NCBI GenBank assembly: GCA_905206805.1
Contig: CAJLIR010000006.1
Coordinates: forward strand, 9,589-73,588
Origin: an uncultured Caryophanales bacterium
Lineage (GTDB): Bacteria; Bacillota_I; Bacilli_A; RF39; UBA660
Direction: 5' to 3'
DNA length: 64,000 bases
Position numbers and translations under genes: made by a program. Under the pieces are notes generated by a model. The model searched no databases. It had not been told where the DNA came from and saw only the letters and a program-made list of their open reading frames with translations. Position 1 is the stretch's first letter; each line of letters opens with the position of its first letter. Below, in pieces: positions 46,850 through 55,813 of this stretch.

Positions 46850-47197
46850 ATGGATAAAGATTATATTTATGTGAAATTAATGTCTAGTAACAATGTTTGT
46901 ATTAATAAAATACAGTTTGTATTAAAAGATGTTTATAATAATATAGTTTTTAATGGAATAACTGATAATTATGGAGGTATTGAATTACCTATAAATAATA
47001 AAAATATTTATAAATTATTAATATATTCTGGAGTTGGATTAATTCAAATACCAATATATGCTTTAAAAAATGCAAGATATTGTATATGTATTAATGAAGA
47101 AAAAAATAATAAGAAGAAAAATAATAAAATGTTATTATTTGATTCTAATTATCCAGAAATTAAAATAAAGAAAGGAGAGATAATTTTATGGCAATAA
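46850..47197 (+). CDS. Small beta-sandwich protein, 115 aa
   Basis: The protein opens with a prealbumin-like or carboxypeptidase-regulatory-like pattern (KIQFVLKDVYNNIVFNGITDNYGGIEL, given here as the span 20-47), then a hydrophobic strand and a Lys/Asn-rich tail. No signal peptide. It has a GAGGTGATT site. Its end overlaps the start of the next gene by 10 bases, so it is coupled with it. Probably a structural partner of the neighbouring spore-surface proteins; the function is unknown. Confidence 0.6.
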   Translation: MDKDYIYVKLMSSNNVCINKIQFVLKDVYNNIVFNGITDNYGGIELPINNKNIYKLLIYSGVGLIQIPIYALKNARYCICINEEKNNKKKNNKMLLFDSNYPEIKIKKGEIILWQ

Positions 47198-47739
47198 AAC
47201 ATAGAATTCCAATAACTAATGGACTTGGAAGTTTAGAGGTTGTTAATGGACGATATAATGTAACGGCTGAAGTACCTGGATATGACAATTCAACTTTAAC
47301 TCCTAAAAGCATAGAAATAGTAGATGGTGTTGAAACGTATGCTTTTACAATTTCTGCTACTGGAACTCTTACAATTAATGTAACAGATACAGGAAGTTCA
47401 ACTACTGGTGTACAAATAGTTGGAGCTAAATTTGTAAGAACTGATTATCAAGGAAATGAAATAGGTGTTGAAGCTATAACTGATTCAGATGGTAATGCGA
47501 AATTTTTGAATGTGCCATTTTCTGCAAATAATAGTTTAAAAATATATTTTAAGCAAGTAACTAGTGATGGGAAACATACGTTTAGTGAAGAAGTGAGAAA
47601 TATAGAAATGAAAATGAATGAAGAAACTATTGAAATCGCAAATCCATTAGCTCCACTTAAAAAATTTACATTATCAGATTCAAATTTTGTAAATATACTT
47701 ATTGATGATGGCGATTTATATATTGAAGAAAACGGTTAG
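47188..47739 (+). CDS. Cna-B/transthyretin-like beta-sandwich protein, 183 aa
   Basis: The protein has two beta-sandwich segments. The first (about 10-70, NGRYNVTAEVPGYDNSTLTP) and the second (about 70-155, GVQIVGAKFVRTDYQGNEIG, DSDGNAKFLNVPF) look like Cna-B or SpaA-type prealbumin-like folds. No signal peptide, LPxTG or membrane helix is present. The AAAGGAGAG ribosome site lies inside the preceding gene. Its place in a block of export-signal-free surface-type proteins points to the spore outer layers. Confidence 0.65.
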   Translation: MAIKHRIPITNGLGSLEVVNGRYNVTAEVPGYDNSTLTPKSIEIVDGVETYAFTISATGTLTINVTDTGSSTTGVQIVGAKFVRTDYQGNEIGVEAITDSDGNAKFLNVPFSANNSLKIYFKQVTSDGKHTFSEEVRNIEMKMNEETIEIANPLAPLKKFTLSDSNFVNILIDDGDLYIEENG

Positions 47740-47825
47740 AAAAAACCTAATTTAATAAATTTTTATGAATAAAAAAATTATATATATTTTATTGTTATAT
47801 AAATTTAATTAGGAAGGAGAATGTT

Positions 47826-48935
47826 ATGAATAATAATTCCTGTAATTGTAATTATAATGATAATTATGAGAAAATAAAAAAACGAATAGAAGAAGAAAGT
47901 AAAAAATATAAAATGTGTTATATACAAGGACCGACTGGTCCTAGAGGTGATATTGGACCAACTGGACCAAAAGGAGAAGATGGTCCAACAACAATTGAAG
48001 TTGGTACAACAGAAACAGGTGAACCTAATACTGAGGCTATCGTAAAAAATGTTGGCACAAATAAAAATGTTATTTTAAATTTTGTAATACCTAAAGGAGT
48101 TACTGGTGATAATGGTGATAAAATTATTATTGGCAAAACGGAAACATTAGATGCTAATGCTAAAGCAAAAGTTATTGATACTTTAGTTGGAAATGTTCAT
48201 ACACTAGATTTTTATATACCACAAGGGTTTGATGGTATAAATGGCGCTGTAGGTCCTAAAGGAGAAACTGGGAAAAGTGAAGGGATTAAAGTTATTAATA
48301 CAAAAACAATTTCCCCAGGCACAGAAGCAGAAGTTACTGATGATTTTGATGGTGATACACATTATTTGACATTTTCTATTCCAAAAGGAGAAAAAGGTGA
48401 ACAAGGAGTTGCTGGTGAAAGGGGAGAAAGAGGAATAGCAGGCCCAGTTGGACCAGCCGGTTTGCAGGGAGAAGTAGGTCCAACAGGTCCAATGGGTCCA
48501 GCAGGGACTTCTTCACTTGATGCATTTGCATTTCTTTATGAAGATAATGGAAATTCTTATTCTTTAACACCAAATACACCAAATCAAATTGATTTAGGTC
48601 AAACTTCTCAAATTAAAAATGTTGATACAACTTTTACAAATACAATTAAAATACAAAATACAGGAGTATATAAAATTGATTATTTTTTTGAGGCCAAAGC
48701 TTCTGCTAATGCAAATGTATCATTAGAAGTTAGAAAAGAAAATATCACAGTAAATGGTACAAAAATAACAAAAGAAGTAAATAATCAAAATTATGTTAGT
48801 TTTACTGGAAGTATAATTACAGTGTTAAATAAAAATGATAAAATTGATTTAGCATTATCATCGACAGTAAGTGTTACATTAACTCCAAATGATGATACTA
48901 GTTCTTACCTAAGTGTTATAAAGATAGATAATTAA
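47826..48935 (+). CDS. Collagen-like BclA-type spore surface protein 2
   Basis: A 369-residue paralogue of the 43699 protein. It has the same leader (SCNCNYNDNYEKIKKRIEEE), G-x-y blocks near 36-54 and 133-145 and a longer one near 190-228 (GERGERGIAGPVGPAG), with IPKG spacer modules between, and a TNF/C1q-like head (about 235-369) ending YLSVIKIDN. It has no signal peptide. The conserved YIQGP junction after the leader is identical in both proteins, marking the likely anchoring and processing region. An AAGGAGAATG site precedes the start. Confidence 0.85.
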   Translation: MNNNSCNCNYNDNYEKIKKRIEEESKKYKMCYIQGPTGPRGDIGPTGPKGEDGPTTIEVGTTETGEPNTEAIVKNVGTNKNVILNFVIPKGVTGDNGDKIIIGKTETLDANAKAKVIDTLVGNVHTLDFYIPQGFDGINGAVGPKGETGKSEGIKVINTKTISPGTEAEVTDDFDGDTHYLTFSIPKGEKGEQGVAGERGERGIAGPVGPAGLQGEVGPTGPMGPAGTSSLDAFAFLYEDNGNSYSLTPNTPNQIDLGQTSQIKNVDTTFTNTIKIQNTGVYKIDYFFEAKASANANVSLEVRKENITVNGTKITKEVNNQNYVSFTGSIITVLNKNDKIDLALSSTVSVTLTPNDDTSSYLSVIKIDN

Positions 48936-49046
48936 TTTTCTTTTAAATTATTAAAATAATTAATAAAAAATAAGATATATAAAAAATTGTTAGAATAAAC
49001 ATAAAAATTAATGATTGATAGTAAAATTAAATATTATTTAGATTTT

Positions 49047-49073
49047 AAGGGTTATCGAATGATAATTCTTTTT
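49047..49073 (+). terminator. Repeated-type terminator, copy a
   Basis: Stem 49047-49056 with 49061-49070 (GGTTATC-gaat-GATAATT core), then T. Same hairpin as at 50371 and 51911. Confidence 0.75.
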
Positions 49074-49136
49074 GTATAGTTAAATGTTAAATTTTACTAT
49101 ATATAATTTTTAGTGTATAATTATATTGGTGATAGT

Positions 49137-50318
49137 ATGGAAAAGTATCTTGAAGATTTGAATTATTTAATTAAAATGTTAGAATGTAATCATTTAGATA
49201 TTTATTTTAATGTATCTAAATCTGATTTGAATAATTATATTAATTATATAAAAGAAAATATTTTAATTAATAATGATTATCAATTTATGTATATTATAAA
49301 AAAAGTTATTAAAAAATTAAGTGGAATATATGACTCTCATACTAGGGCTATGTTTCAAAATAATAAATTATTACCAATAAAAATCAAAGTAATTAAAGAT
49401 AAGGTATATATAATAAAAACATTAGATGAATATAAAAATATTTGTTATAGTGAAATTACTCATATTAATGGAATAAGTATGAATAACCTAATTAGTGAAT
49501 TGGAAGAAACAATTTCTTATTCTACTAGGGAATGGTTAATAAAAAATATTCAGGATGATTTAATTAAAATTAATAGTTTAAAGATGTTACCAAGTATTGG
49601 TGATGCTTATTCTATTGATTTGACAATCAAAAAAAATAATAATATTAATAGTATTAAATTCGATTGTAATAAAGATTATCAAAAAATAACAAATGATGAT
49701 AAAAACTATACATTTGAAATAATAGATGATGTTTTAAAAATAAATTATACAAGTTGTATTGAAAAGAAAAAAAATCAAATGTTAGATTTTATTAATGATA
49801 TAAATACGAATGTAAATAATAGAATTATTAATGATGTTGTTGTTGATTTACGTGGTAATGTGGGTGGTAATGATACTATAATAAAACCCTTACTTGAATA
49901 TTTAAAAAATAATTTTACTAATATTTATTTGTTACAAGATGGTGGTATATTTTCTGGTGGCAGATTTGCTTTGTTTGATTTAAAAAATATTGGAAGTTGT
50001 ACAATAGGCACAAATATAGGAACTCAGGCAAATTGTTTTGGAAATTTAAAAAAGTTTAATGATAAAAGTTATTTTGAACTTCCAAATACAAAATTTAAAA
50101 TTACTTGTTCAACTAAATTTTATTATTTAGATAATGGTTTAATAAAGTTTACTTCTGATAAAAAAGAACTATCGATTTTAAAGAGAAATAAAAAAATTTT
50201 AGAACCAATATATTTTGAACCTGATTATTATGTAGAAGAGGATATAAATGATTATGAACAGGGTATTGATTCGTATATGGAACAGTTTAAAGAAATAAAA
50301 AATTTAAAAATTAAATAA
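49137..50318 (+). CDS. S41-family-like peptidase
   Basis: The ATG at 49137 follows GGTGAT; a GTG at 49113 has no ribosome site. The 393-residue protein matches the tail-specific protease (S41) fold: an N-terminal helical bundle (1-70), a small PDZ-like stretch near 105-125 (EITHINGISMNNLI), then the core with VVDLRGNVGGND near 234-245 and FSGGRFAL near 271-278, where Ser would be the nucleophile. There is no signal peptide, so it may be cytoplasmic. The usual catalytic Lys cannot be assigned with certainty. It stands alone, framed by two copies of the same terminator hairpin. Confidence 0.7.
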   Translation: MEKYLEDLNYLIKMLECNHLDIYFNVSKSDLNNYINYIKENILINNDYQFMYIIKKVIKKLSGIYDSHTRAMFQNNKLLPIKIKVIKDKVYIIKTLDEYKNICYSEITHINGISMNNLISELEETISYSTREWLIKNIQDDLIKINSLKMLPSIGDAYSIDLTIKKNNNINSIKFDCNKDYQKITNDDKNYTFEIIDDVLKINYTSCIEKKKNQMLDFINDINTNVNNRIINDVVVDLRGNVGGNDTIIKPLLEYLKNNFTNIYLLQDGGIFSGGRFALFDLKNIGSCTIGTNIGTQANCFGNLKKFNDKSYFELPNTKFKITCSTKFYYLDNGLIKFTSDKKELSILKRNKKILEPIYFEPDYYVEEDINDYEQGIDSYMEQFKEIKNLKIK

Positions 50319-50336
50319 AAGATTATTAAAAAGTTA

Positions 50337-50398
50337 AAATCAAATAATTAAAATGTTTATTTAAAATTTTAAGGGTTATCGAATGATAATTCTTTTTT
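50337..50398 (+). repeat. 62-base intergenic repeat with terminator hairpin, copy 1
   Basis: Agrees at about 59 of 62 positions with 51877-51938. The first half is AT-rich, the second half is the hairpin 50371-50380 with 50385-50394. Both copies sit just after genes. Confidence 0.85.
50371..50398 (+). terminator. Repeated-type terminator, copy b
   Basis: Ten-base stem with loop GAAT and six T. Terminates the S41-like gene. Confidence 0.75.
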
Positions 50399-50565
50399 GT
50401 ATACAAATGATGTAATATTTAGTATTTGAGATCATTATTTTTTGATAGAATTATTTCATATCGTTTGTAATATTAAATTATTTATAAATATTTGATTTTT
50501 AATTAGAAAAAATATAAAATATAATAGATACGATTTATAAATTTTTATTTAGGGAGGTAGAAAAA

Positions 50566-50865
50566 ATGAATATGCAAGAAATGCAAAAAGAAATATGGCA
50601 AAATAAAATAAATAAGGGATTTAATACAACAGATGTTAATAAAGAATTTTGTTTATTATATGGAGAAGTGGCAGAGGCTTATGATGCTTATAGGAAAAAG
50701 AAAGATGATTTAAATGAGGAACTTGCTGATATTGCTATATATTTAATGGGGCTTTCTCAAATGCTAGGTTATGATTTAGAAACTGAAATAATAAAAAAAG
50801 TAAAAAAGAATAAAACTAGAGTATATAAAAATATTGATGGGGTAAACACGAGAATTAGTGATTAA
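50566..50865 (+). CDS. MazG-like nucleotide pyrophosphohydrolase
   Basis: This 99-residue all-alpha NTP pyrophosphohydrolase of the MazG/dUTPase-2 superfamily should hydrolyse nucleoside triphosphates to monophosphates (house-cleaning or phage-type nucleotide control). The metal-binding pattern is visible as GEVAEAYDA (about 29-37) followed by EELADIAIY (about 48-56). The GGGAGG site and ATG are clear. It lies in an accessory-looking stretch, just before the KKQSLV repeat remnant, which fits carriage by a mobile element. Confidence 0.82.
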   Translation: MNMQEMQKEIWQNKINKGFNTTDVNKEFCLLYGEVAEAYDAYRKKKDDLNEELADIAIYLMGLSQMLGYDLETEIIKKVKKNKTRVYKNIDGVNTRISD

Positions 50866-50878
50866 TAAATTTAATTGA

Positions 50879-50996
50879 TTTGCTATTGCAAGTGGAAATG
50901 ATGTGGCGGTAACCAAAAAGCAGTCGCTAGTTACAGGAGAGGAAATAATAATATAATTACATATAAACCTTATGTTTTAAAGTATTATTGTAATTC
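50879..50996 (+). repeat. Chimeric-junction repeat, copy 2 (dacF-like scrap plus KKQSLV segment)
   Basis: Aligned without gaps to 40592-40709. In frame it reads FAIASGNDVAVTKKQSLV then GEEIII and stop: a DacF-type SGND motif joined to the same foreign segment. No start codon or full gene is present here. Confidence 0.8.
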
Positions 50997-51082
50997 TTTC
51001 ATTGATTGAATAGTTAGCTAATTTATGAATTTAAAAAATGGAAAAATGCATAGGTAACTAAAAATAAAGGAAATGAAATTAA

Positions 51083-51877
51083 GTGAAAATTTTAAGTTAC
51101 AATATATATGGTGTTAAAAACACAACATATCCAATACCTAAGTGGGAAATAAGGCAAAAAAATATAAAAAGGATCTTAAATAATCTACTAAAAGATATTG
51201 AAATAAAGGTATGTTGTTTTCAAGAGGTAAATGAAAATAACATAGAATCATTACATGAAATATTAAATCATAATAATTTTAAAATGTTAGAAAAATTTCC
51301 AATGAAAACAGAATCATATAATCAATACAATATAGTTGCAATTAGAAATGAAGATTCAATAAAGGTGAATTTTGTATATTGTTTGCCACATGGAAAAGAC
51401 ATAGAATATAAAAAAGTCGAAGAACAAAAAATTGATTATAATATGAGTGATTATAGAACAACCATATTTGTAAATTTTGAATATAATAATAAAAACTATC
51501 TTGTAGGAGATATTCATACAGATTATATATCTACAAATGGAAAAATAAAAGGAACTGTTAAATCACTAAATTACATGGATACAATAAAATGTGATTATAA
51601 ATTAATTATTGGAGATATGAATATGGTTTCACATATGTCCGAAGTCTATAATATTTTAAAACAAAATAATAACTATACTACTATTTCGAGAAATAATATT
51701 TTTCACATATCTGATAATTCATGGCAAGGATATGGAACAAAGGAACAAGTTAATGTTGATTTTGCCTTTATAGAAAAAAAGATGATAAAAAATTACAATT
51801 ATGAAATTATAAAACAAGATAATATGATGAATGAGGGATCAGATCATAGGCCCGTTGTATTAACTATTAAAGAATAA
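51083..51877 (+). CDS. Endonuclease/exonuclease/phosphatase family protein
   Basis: A 264-residue metal-dependent phosphohydrolase of the EEP (DNase I-like) superfamily; substrates may be nucleic acid, phospholipid or inositol phosphates. Motifs seen: NIYGV at 6-10, FQEVNE near 47-52 (metal Glu), GDIHTDY near 150, GDMNMV near 179-184 and the final SDHRPVVLTI. No signal peptide. The start is a GTG with a weak AAGG site at a long distance, so translation may be low or the start uncertain. A copy of the repeated terminator follows immediately. Confidence 0.82.
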   Translation: MKILSYNIYGVKNTTYPIPKWEIRQKNIKRILNNLLKDIEIKVCCFQEVNENNIESLHEILNHNNFKMLEKFPMKTESYNQYNIVAIRNEDSIKVNFVYCLPHGKDIEYKKVEEQKIDYNMSDYRTTIFVNFEYNNKNYLVGDIHTDYISTNGKIKGTVKSLNYMDTIKCDYKLIIGDMNMVSHMSEVYNILKQNNNYTTISRNNIFHISDNSWQGYGTKEQVNVDFAFIEKKMIKNYNYEIIKQDNMMNEGSDHRPVVLTIKE

Positions 51878-51938
51878 AATCAAATAAGTAAAATGTTTAT
51901 TTAAAATTTTAAAGATTATCGAATGATAATTCTTTTTT
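51877..51938 (+). repeat. 62-base intergenic repeat with terminator hairpin, copy 2
   Basis: Partner of 50337-50398. It begins at the last base of the EEP-family gene. Confidence 0.85.
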
Positions 51939-51939
51939 T
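51911..51939 (+). terminator. Repeated-type terminator, copy c
   Basis: Stem 51911-51920 with 51925-51934 and loop GAAT, then seven T. Confidence 0.7.
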
Positions 51940-52032
51940 ATTAGGAATGTTGATCTAATATTAATTATGTGATAAAATATTTAGTAGGGTAAATTTAGTC
52001 AAAATTATTATTTAAAAATAAAAGAGGTTATT

Positions 52033-52724
52033 ATGAAATGTAATAATTATAATAGTGAGCGTGTTATAGATTGTTTATATAATAGAGGATATACTAATTT
52101 TTTAAATAGAAAAGAATTTCAAATAATAAAAAGCAATTAAAATCATGTGAATACAATGTATATGAATTATATAAAGAATCTTCAAAAATTATACTTTATA
52201 ATAAAAAAATTCCGGATATTGCTATTTTAAAAATAGATTGTAATAATAAACTAAAGCATCAAAGTATTATGGGAACAATATATTCACTAGGTTTAAATGA
52301 TGATGTTTTTGGAGATATCATTTATTATGAAGATTCATTTTATATTTTTGTTTTACCTATTATAAAAAATTATTTAATTCAAAATATGTTTATAGTAGAA
52401 AAAAATAAAGTAAATTTAAGAGAAGTTGATTTAAGTATTAGTTTAAATTTTAAAATCAATTATGAAGTAAAAAATTATATAGTGTCTTAACTTAGAATCG
52501 ATAATATTATAAGTAGTATAATAGGTGATAGTAGAAATGGTGTACTTGATAAATTTAAAAATAAAGAAATTATAATAAATTATAATGAAAATATAAAACC
52601 ATCTTATACATTAAAAGAAAATGACATATTTAGTATAAGAAAATATGGTAAATATAAATTTAAGGGCATTGTTAAAACAACTAAAAAGAGTAGTTTAATT
52701 ATAGAAGTTTTAAAATATATTTAA
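52033..52724 (+). pseudogene. ylmH: YlmH-like S4-domain RNA-binding protein, broken
   Basis: From the ATG at 52033 (GAGG site) the frame stops at 52138-52140, but after loss of one A in the run near 52129-52133 it continues as KKQLKSCEYNVYELYK. The core then matches YlmH (SIMGTIYSLGLNDDVFGDI, FVLPIIKNYL), and an in-frame TAA at 52488-52490 interrupts just before LRIDNIISSIIGDSR, the S4 RNA-binding domain, which ends SLIIEVLKYI. YlmH-type proteins bind ribosomal RNA and are tied to cell division loci and ribosome rescue. Two independent lesions (frameshift and stop) suggest true decay; the middle piece (52269-52490) is the longest intact part. Confidence 0.8.
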
Positions 52725-52736
52725 AGGGGTTAGATT

Positions 52737-53234
52737 ATGGAATATTTACAAGTTTTTGATGATGATAAGAATTTATTAGATGAAAAAGTTGAAAGAAGTA
52801 ATAAGCTAAATTTAAAAGATGGAAAAAGATTTATGATTGTTTTAGTATTTATAGAAAATAGTGAACATAAATTTTTAGTTCAAAAAACATCTAAAGAAAG
52901 AAATAGCGAGTATGCAATAACTGGTGGTCATGTTACTTATAAAGATACTAGCCTGAAAACTGTTATAAAAGAACTTAAAGAAGAATTAGGTGTAATTATT
53001 AATGAGTCTCAAATTAATTATTTTGATACAATAAAATATCCTAAAGCTTATGCAGATTTATATTATATAAAAAAAGATTTGAATATTAATAAATTAAATA
53101 TTCAAAAAGAAGAAGTAGATAGTATAATCTGGTTATCTAAAGATGAAATAATTGAATTAATAAATAAAAATGAATTTAGAAAAAGTAATATAGAACCATT
53201 AAATAAATTTTTTGAATATATAAAAAATAGATAA
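52737..53234 (+). CDS. Nudix hydrolase
   Basis: This 165-residue protein hydrolyses a nucleoside-diphosphate-linked compound. The Nudix box lies at about 64-86 (GGHVTYKD...KELKEELGV), close to GX5EX7REUXEEXGU but with Asp for the first Glu and Lys for Arg, both tolerated variants. It has an AGGGG site and starts 12 bases after the broken ylmH-like gene. It is followed by the ABC transporter gene. Substrate not predictable. Confidence 0.85.
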   Translation: MEYLQVFDDDKNLLDEKVERSNKLNLKDGKRFMIVLVFIENSEHKFLVQKTSKERNSEYAITGGHVTYKDTSLKTVIKELKEELGVIINESQINYFDTIKYPKAYADLYYIKKDLNINKLNIQKEEVDSIIWLSKDEIIELINKNEFRKSNIEPLNKFFEYIKNR

Positions 53235-53255
53235 ATTAAAATTGTGAGGAATTGT

Positions 53256-55748
53256 ATGATTGAATTAAAGAATGTTACGAAAGTTTATAAGTCTAAAAAA
53301 GGTAATTCTACTAAGGCACTTAATAATGTAAATTTAAAGTTTGAAAATAAAGGTATGGTATTTATTGTTGGAAAAAGTGGAAGTGGTAAATCAACTTTAC
53401 TTAATTTATTAGGTGGTCTTGATAGTGCTACTAGTGGTGAAATTCTAGTAAATAATCAAAATATAAATGAATTTAGTGCTTCAAATTATGATGCATATCG
53501 TAATACTTATATAGGATTTATTTTTCAAGAATTTAACGTACTTGAACAATATAATGTATATGAAAATATAGAATTATCCTTAAAATTACAAGGTAAGAGT
53601 CCTTCTAAATTAGAGATTGAAGATATTTTAAAAAAATTAGGATTAGAAAATTTAGAAAATAGAAGAATAAATGAATTATCAGGTGGACAAAAACAAAGAG
53701 TTGCAATCGCGCGTGCTATAATAAAAAATCCCAAAATAATTTTAGCAGATGAGCCAACTGGTAATTTAGATAAAAACTCAAGTGAACAAATATTTAATAT
53801 TTTAAAAGATATAAGTAAAGATCACTTAGTAATTGTTGTATCTCACGATAATGAAGCTGCAAATATTTATGCTGATAGAATTATAAAAATAGAGGATGGA
53901 TGTGTTTTAACTGATCCTATAGATTGCAATATGGAATTAGAAGAACTTAAATTAAAACGTGCAAAATTACCTTTTTCTTATGCTTTAAAAATGGCTTTTA
54001 ATAGTTTTAAATCAAAACCTATTAAACTATTAATGACAATAATACTAACTACTATATCTTTTATTTTTATGTTTTTTACAGTTAATTGTTCTCTGTTTAA
54101 TAAAGAACAATTAATAATAAATACAATGCGAGATAATAATGACTATATATATTATGTAAAAAATTCCTATTATGGATATATGGGTAGTATTACTAATAAA
54201 GTTTTAAATCAAACAGATTTAGATTATATTTCTAGTGTAACTAATTCAAAATTAAATTTAGTATATAATTTGTATGATAATGGTAATATGTTAAATTTTG
54301 AATTTGGTTTAAAAAATAATAATTTAAAAAGATTTCAACACGATATATATGGTTTAAAATTTATAGAAGTAGTGGATGATAATATTTTAAAAAATATTAT
54401 TGGTAGAATGCCTAGTGAAAAGTATGAAATTGTAATTCATAAATATTTAGCGGACTATATGATTGAATATGGGGTAATTGATATAAATGGTAATTTATAC
54501 TTTCCTAATAGTTATGAAGATTTAGTATCACAAAATAAATTATTAAAAATGGGTAGTAATAGTGTAATGGTTGTTGGAATTATAGATGATGATACAACAT
54601 TATTTAAAAATATAATAGAAAATGACAAATTTGAAAGTGATGAATTGGAAAATTATTATTTTTATAAATATGTTAGTAAAGCATCTAATATTTATGTAAA
54701 AGGTTTTACAAAAGATGTAATTTTAGAAAACAATAAAAATTCTATTTTAGATAACCTTTATATTACTAATAAAAAAGAAAATGAATTTTCTAAAACTATT
54801 CATAATTATATAAAATCTTTAGATTCAAATATTAATATAATTACAAGTGATGGTATAAAAAATATTAATTATTTAAAAAAAGATGAAGCTATTTTATCAC
54901 TTGATGCTTTAAAACAATTTTATCCAAATTTTGATACTAATTTTATGAATTATTTTAGTATAAATAAAAACAAAAGTTATGATGAATCTCTAGAGAGTTT
55001 TATTTCTAATTTTTTAAGTGAGAATTTGGTAGATTTAAGTTTAAAATTTAATGATGTTGATGGTAGTAATTTCCAAAATGACATAAAAATTATTGGAATA
55101 TCTCTTGATCAAAATAATTATATAAGTAATATTTATGTAGAGGAATATAAACCAATTGATAAAATAATTTATTCTGTTATGATTTATGATGATAATTTAA
55201 ATAATTTAAAAAAATCTTTTAATAATTTATTATTTAATGATACTTTTGAATTAGATGAAAATTTATATGGAGATTATTATAATTATTCATTAGATATAAG
55301 TAATTCAAATGAAATTTCTAATATTATCGGTGTATATAAATATCTAACTATATATATATTAATAGTAAGTTTAGTTTTTATGTTATTTGCATTTTTATTA
55401 TTTTCTAATTTTATAGCGGTTTCTATATCCTACTTTAAAAAAGAAATTGGTATATTAAGAGCTATTGGGGCAACGAGTGCTGATATTACTAAAATTTTCT
55501 TAATAGAATCTATAATAATTGCGCTTATTTCTTTTGTTTTATCAGTATTTGGTTTTTACTTTGTATGTGATATATTGAATAATTCTTTATTTAAAGATTC
55601 ATTTATTTTAATTAATGGTTTTGTAATAAATCCATACACAATAATATTGTTATTTATTTATGTAATTATAATTTCTGTTTTAGTTACAACTAGTTTGATA
55701 GGTAGAATTAGTAAAATAAAACCAATTGATGTGATTTTAAATAAATAG
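53256..55748 (+). CDS. MacB/FtsX-type ABC transporter, ATPase fused to permease
   Basis: I start at the ATG at 53256 behind GAGG; a GTG at 53244 has no site. The 830-residue protein has an ATPase domain (about 1-220) with GKSGSGKS (39-46), LSGGQKQR (about 140) and ILADEPTGNLD (about 163). A membrane helix follows at about 255-275, then a large extracellular domain (about 280-690), and three membrane helices at the C-terminus with the FtsX motif GILRAIGATSADI. This type VII arrangement works by mechanotransmission, for peptide or lipid release, antibiotic peptide defence or cell-wall control rather than simple transport. No two-component system is adjacent. Confidence 0.88.
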   Translation: MIELKNVTKVYKSKKGNSTKALNNVNLKFENKGMVFIVGKSGSGKSTLLNLLGGLDSATSGEILVNNQNINEFSASNYDAYRNTYIGFIFQEFNVLEQYNVYENIELSLKLQGKSPSKLEIEDILKKLGLENLENRRINELSGGQKQRVAIARAIIKNPKIILADEPTGNLDKNSSEQIFNILKDISKDHLVIVVSHDNEAANIYADRIIKIEDGCVLTDPIDCNMELEELKLKRAKLPFSYALKMAFNSFKSKPIKLLMTIILTTISFIFMFFTVNCSLFNKEQLIINTMRDNNDYIYYVKNSYYGYMGSITNKVLNQTDLDYISSVTNSKLNLVYNLYDNGNMLNFEFGLKNNNLKRFQHDIYGLKFIEVVDDNILKNIIGRMPSEKYEIVIHKYLADYMIEYGVIDINGNLYFPNSYEDLVSQNKLLKMGSNSVMVVGIIDDDTTLFKNIIENDKFESDELENYYFYKYVSKASNIYVKGFTKDVILENNKNSILDNLYITNKKENEFSKTIHNYIKSLDSNINIITSDGIKNINYLKKDEAILSLDALKQFYPNFDTNFMNYFSINKNKSYDESLESFISNFLSENLVDLSLKFNDVDGSNFQNDIKIIGISLDQNNYISNIYVEEYKPIDKIIYSVMIYDDNLNNLKKSFNNLLFNDTFELDENLYGDYYNYSLDISNSNEISNIIGVYKYLTIYILIVSLVFMLFAFLLFSNFIAVSISYFKKEIGILRAIGATSADITKIFLIESIIIALISFVLSVFGFYFVCDILNNSLFKDSFILINGFVINPYTIILLFIYVIIISVLVTTSLIGRISKIKPIDVILNK

Positions 55749-55813
55749 TTTTTCTTGATTTTTTTGTAATTTTTGTTATTATAGTATAAAATTTATATTT
55801 AATGGGGGAAAAT

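Noticed and set aside
43699..48935. Collagen-like and beta-helix genes considered as prophage tail-fibre genes
   Set aside because: No terminase, capsid, portal, holin or integrase is near, and the shared leader and missing signal peptides fit spore-surface proteins better.
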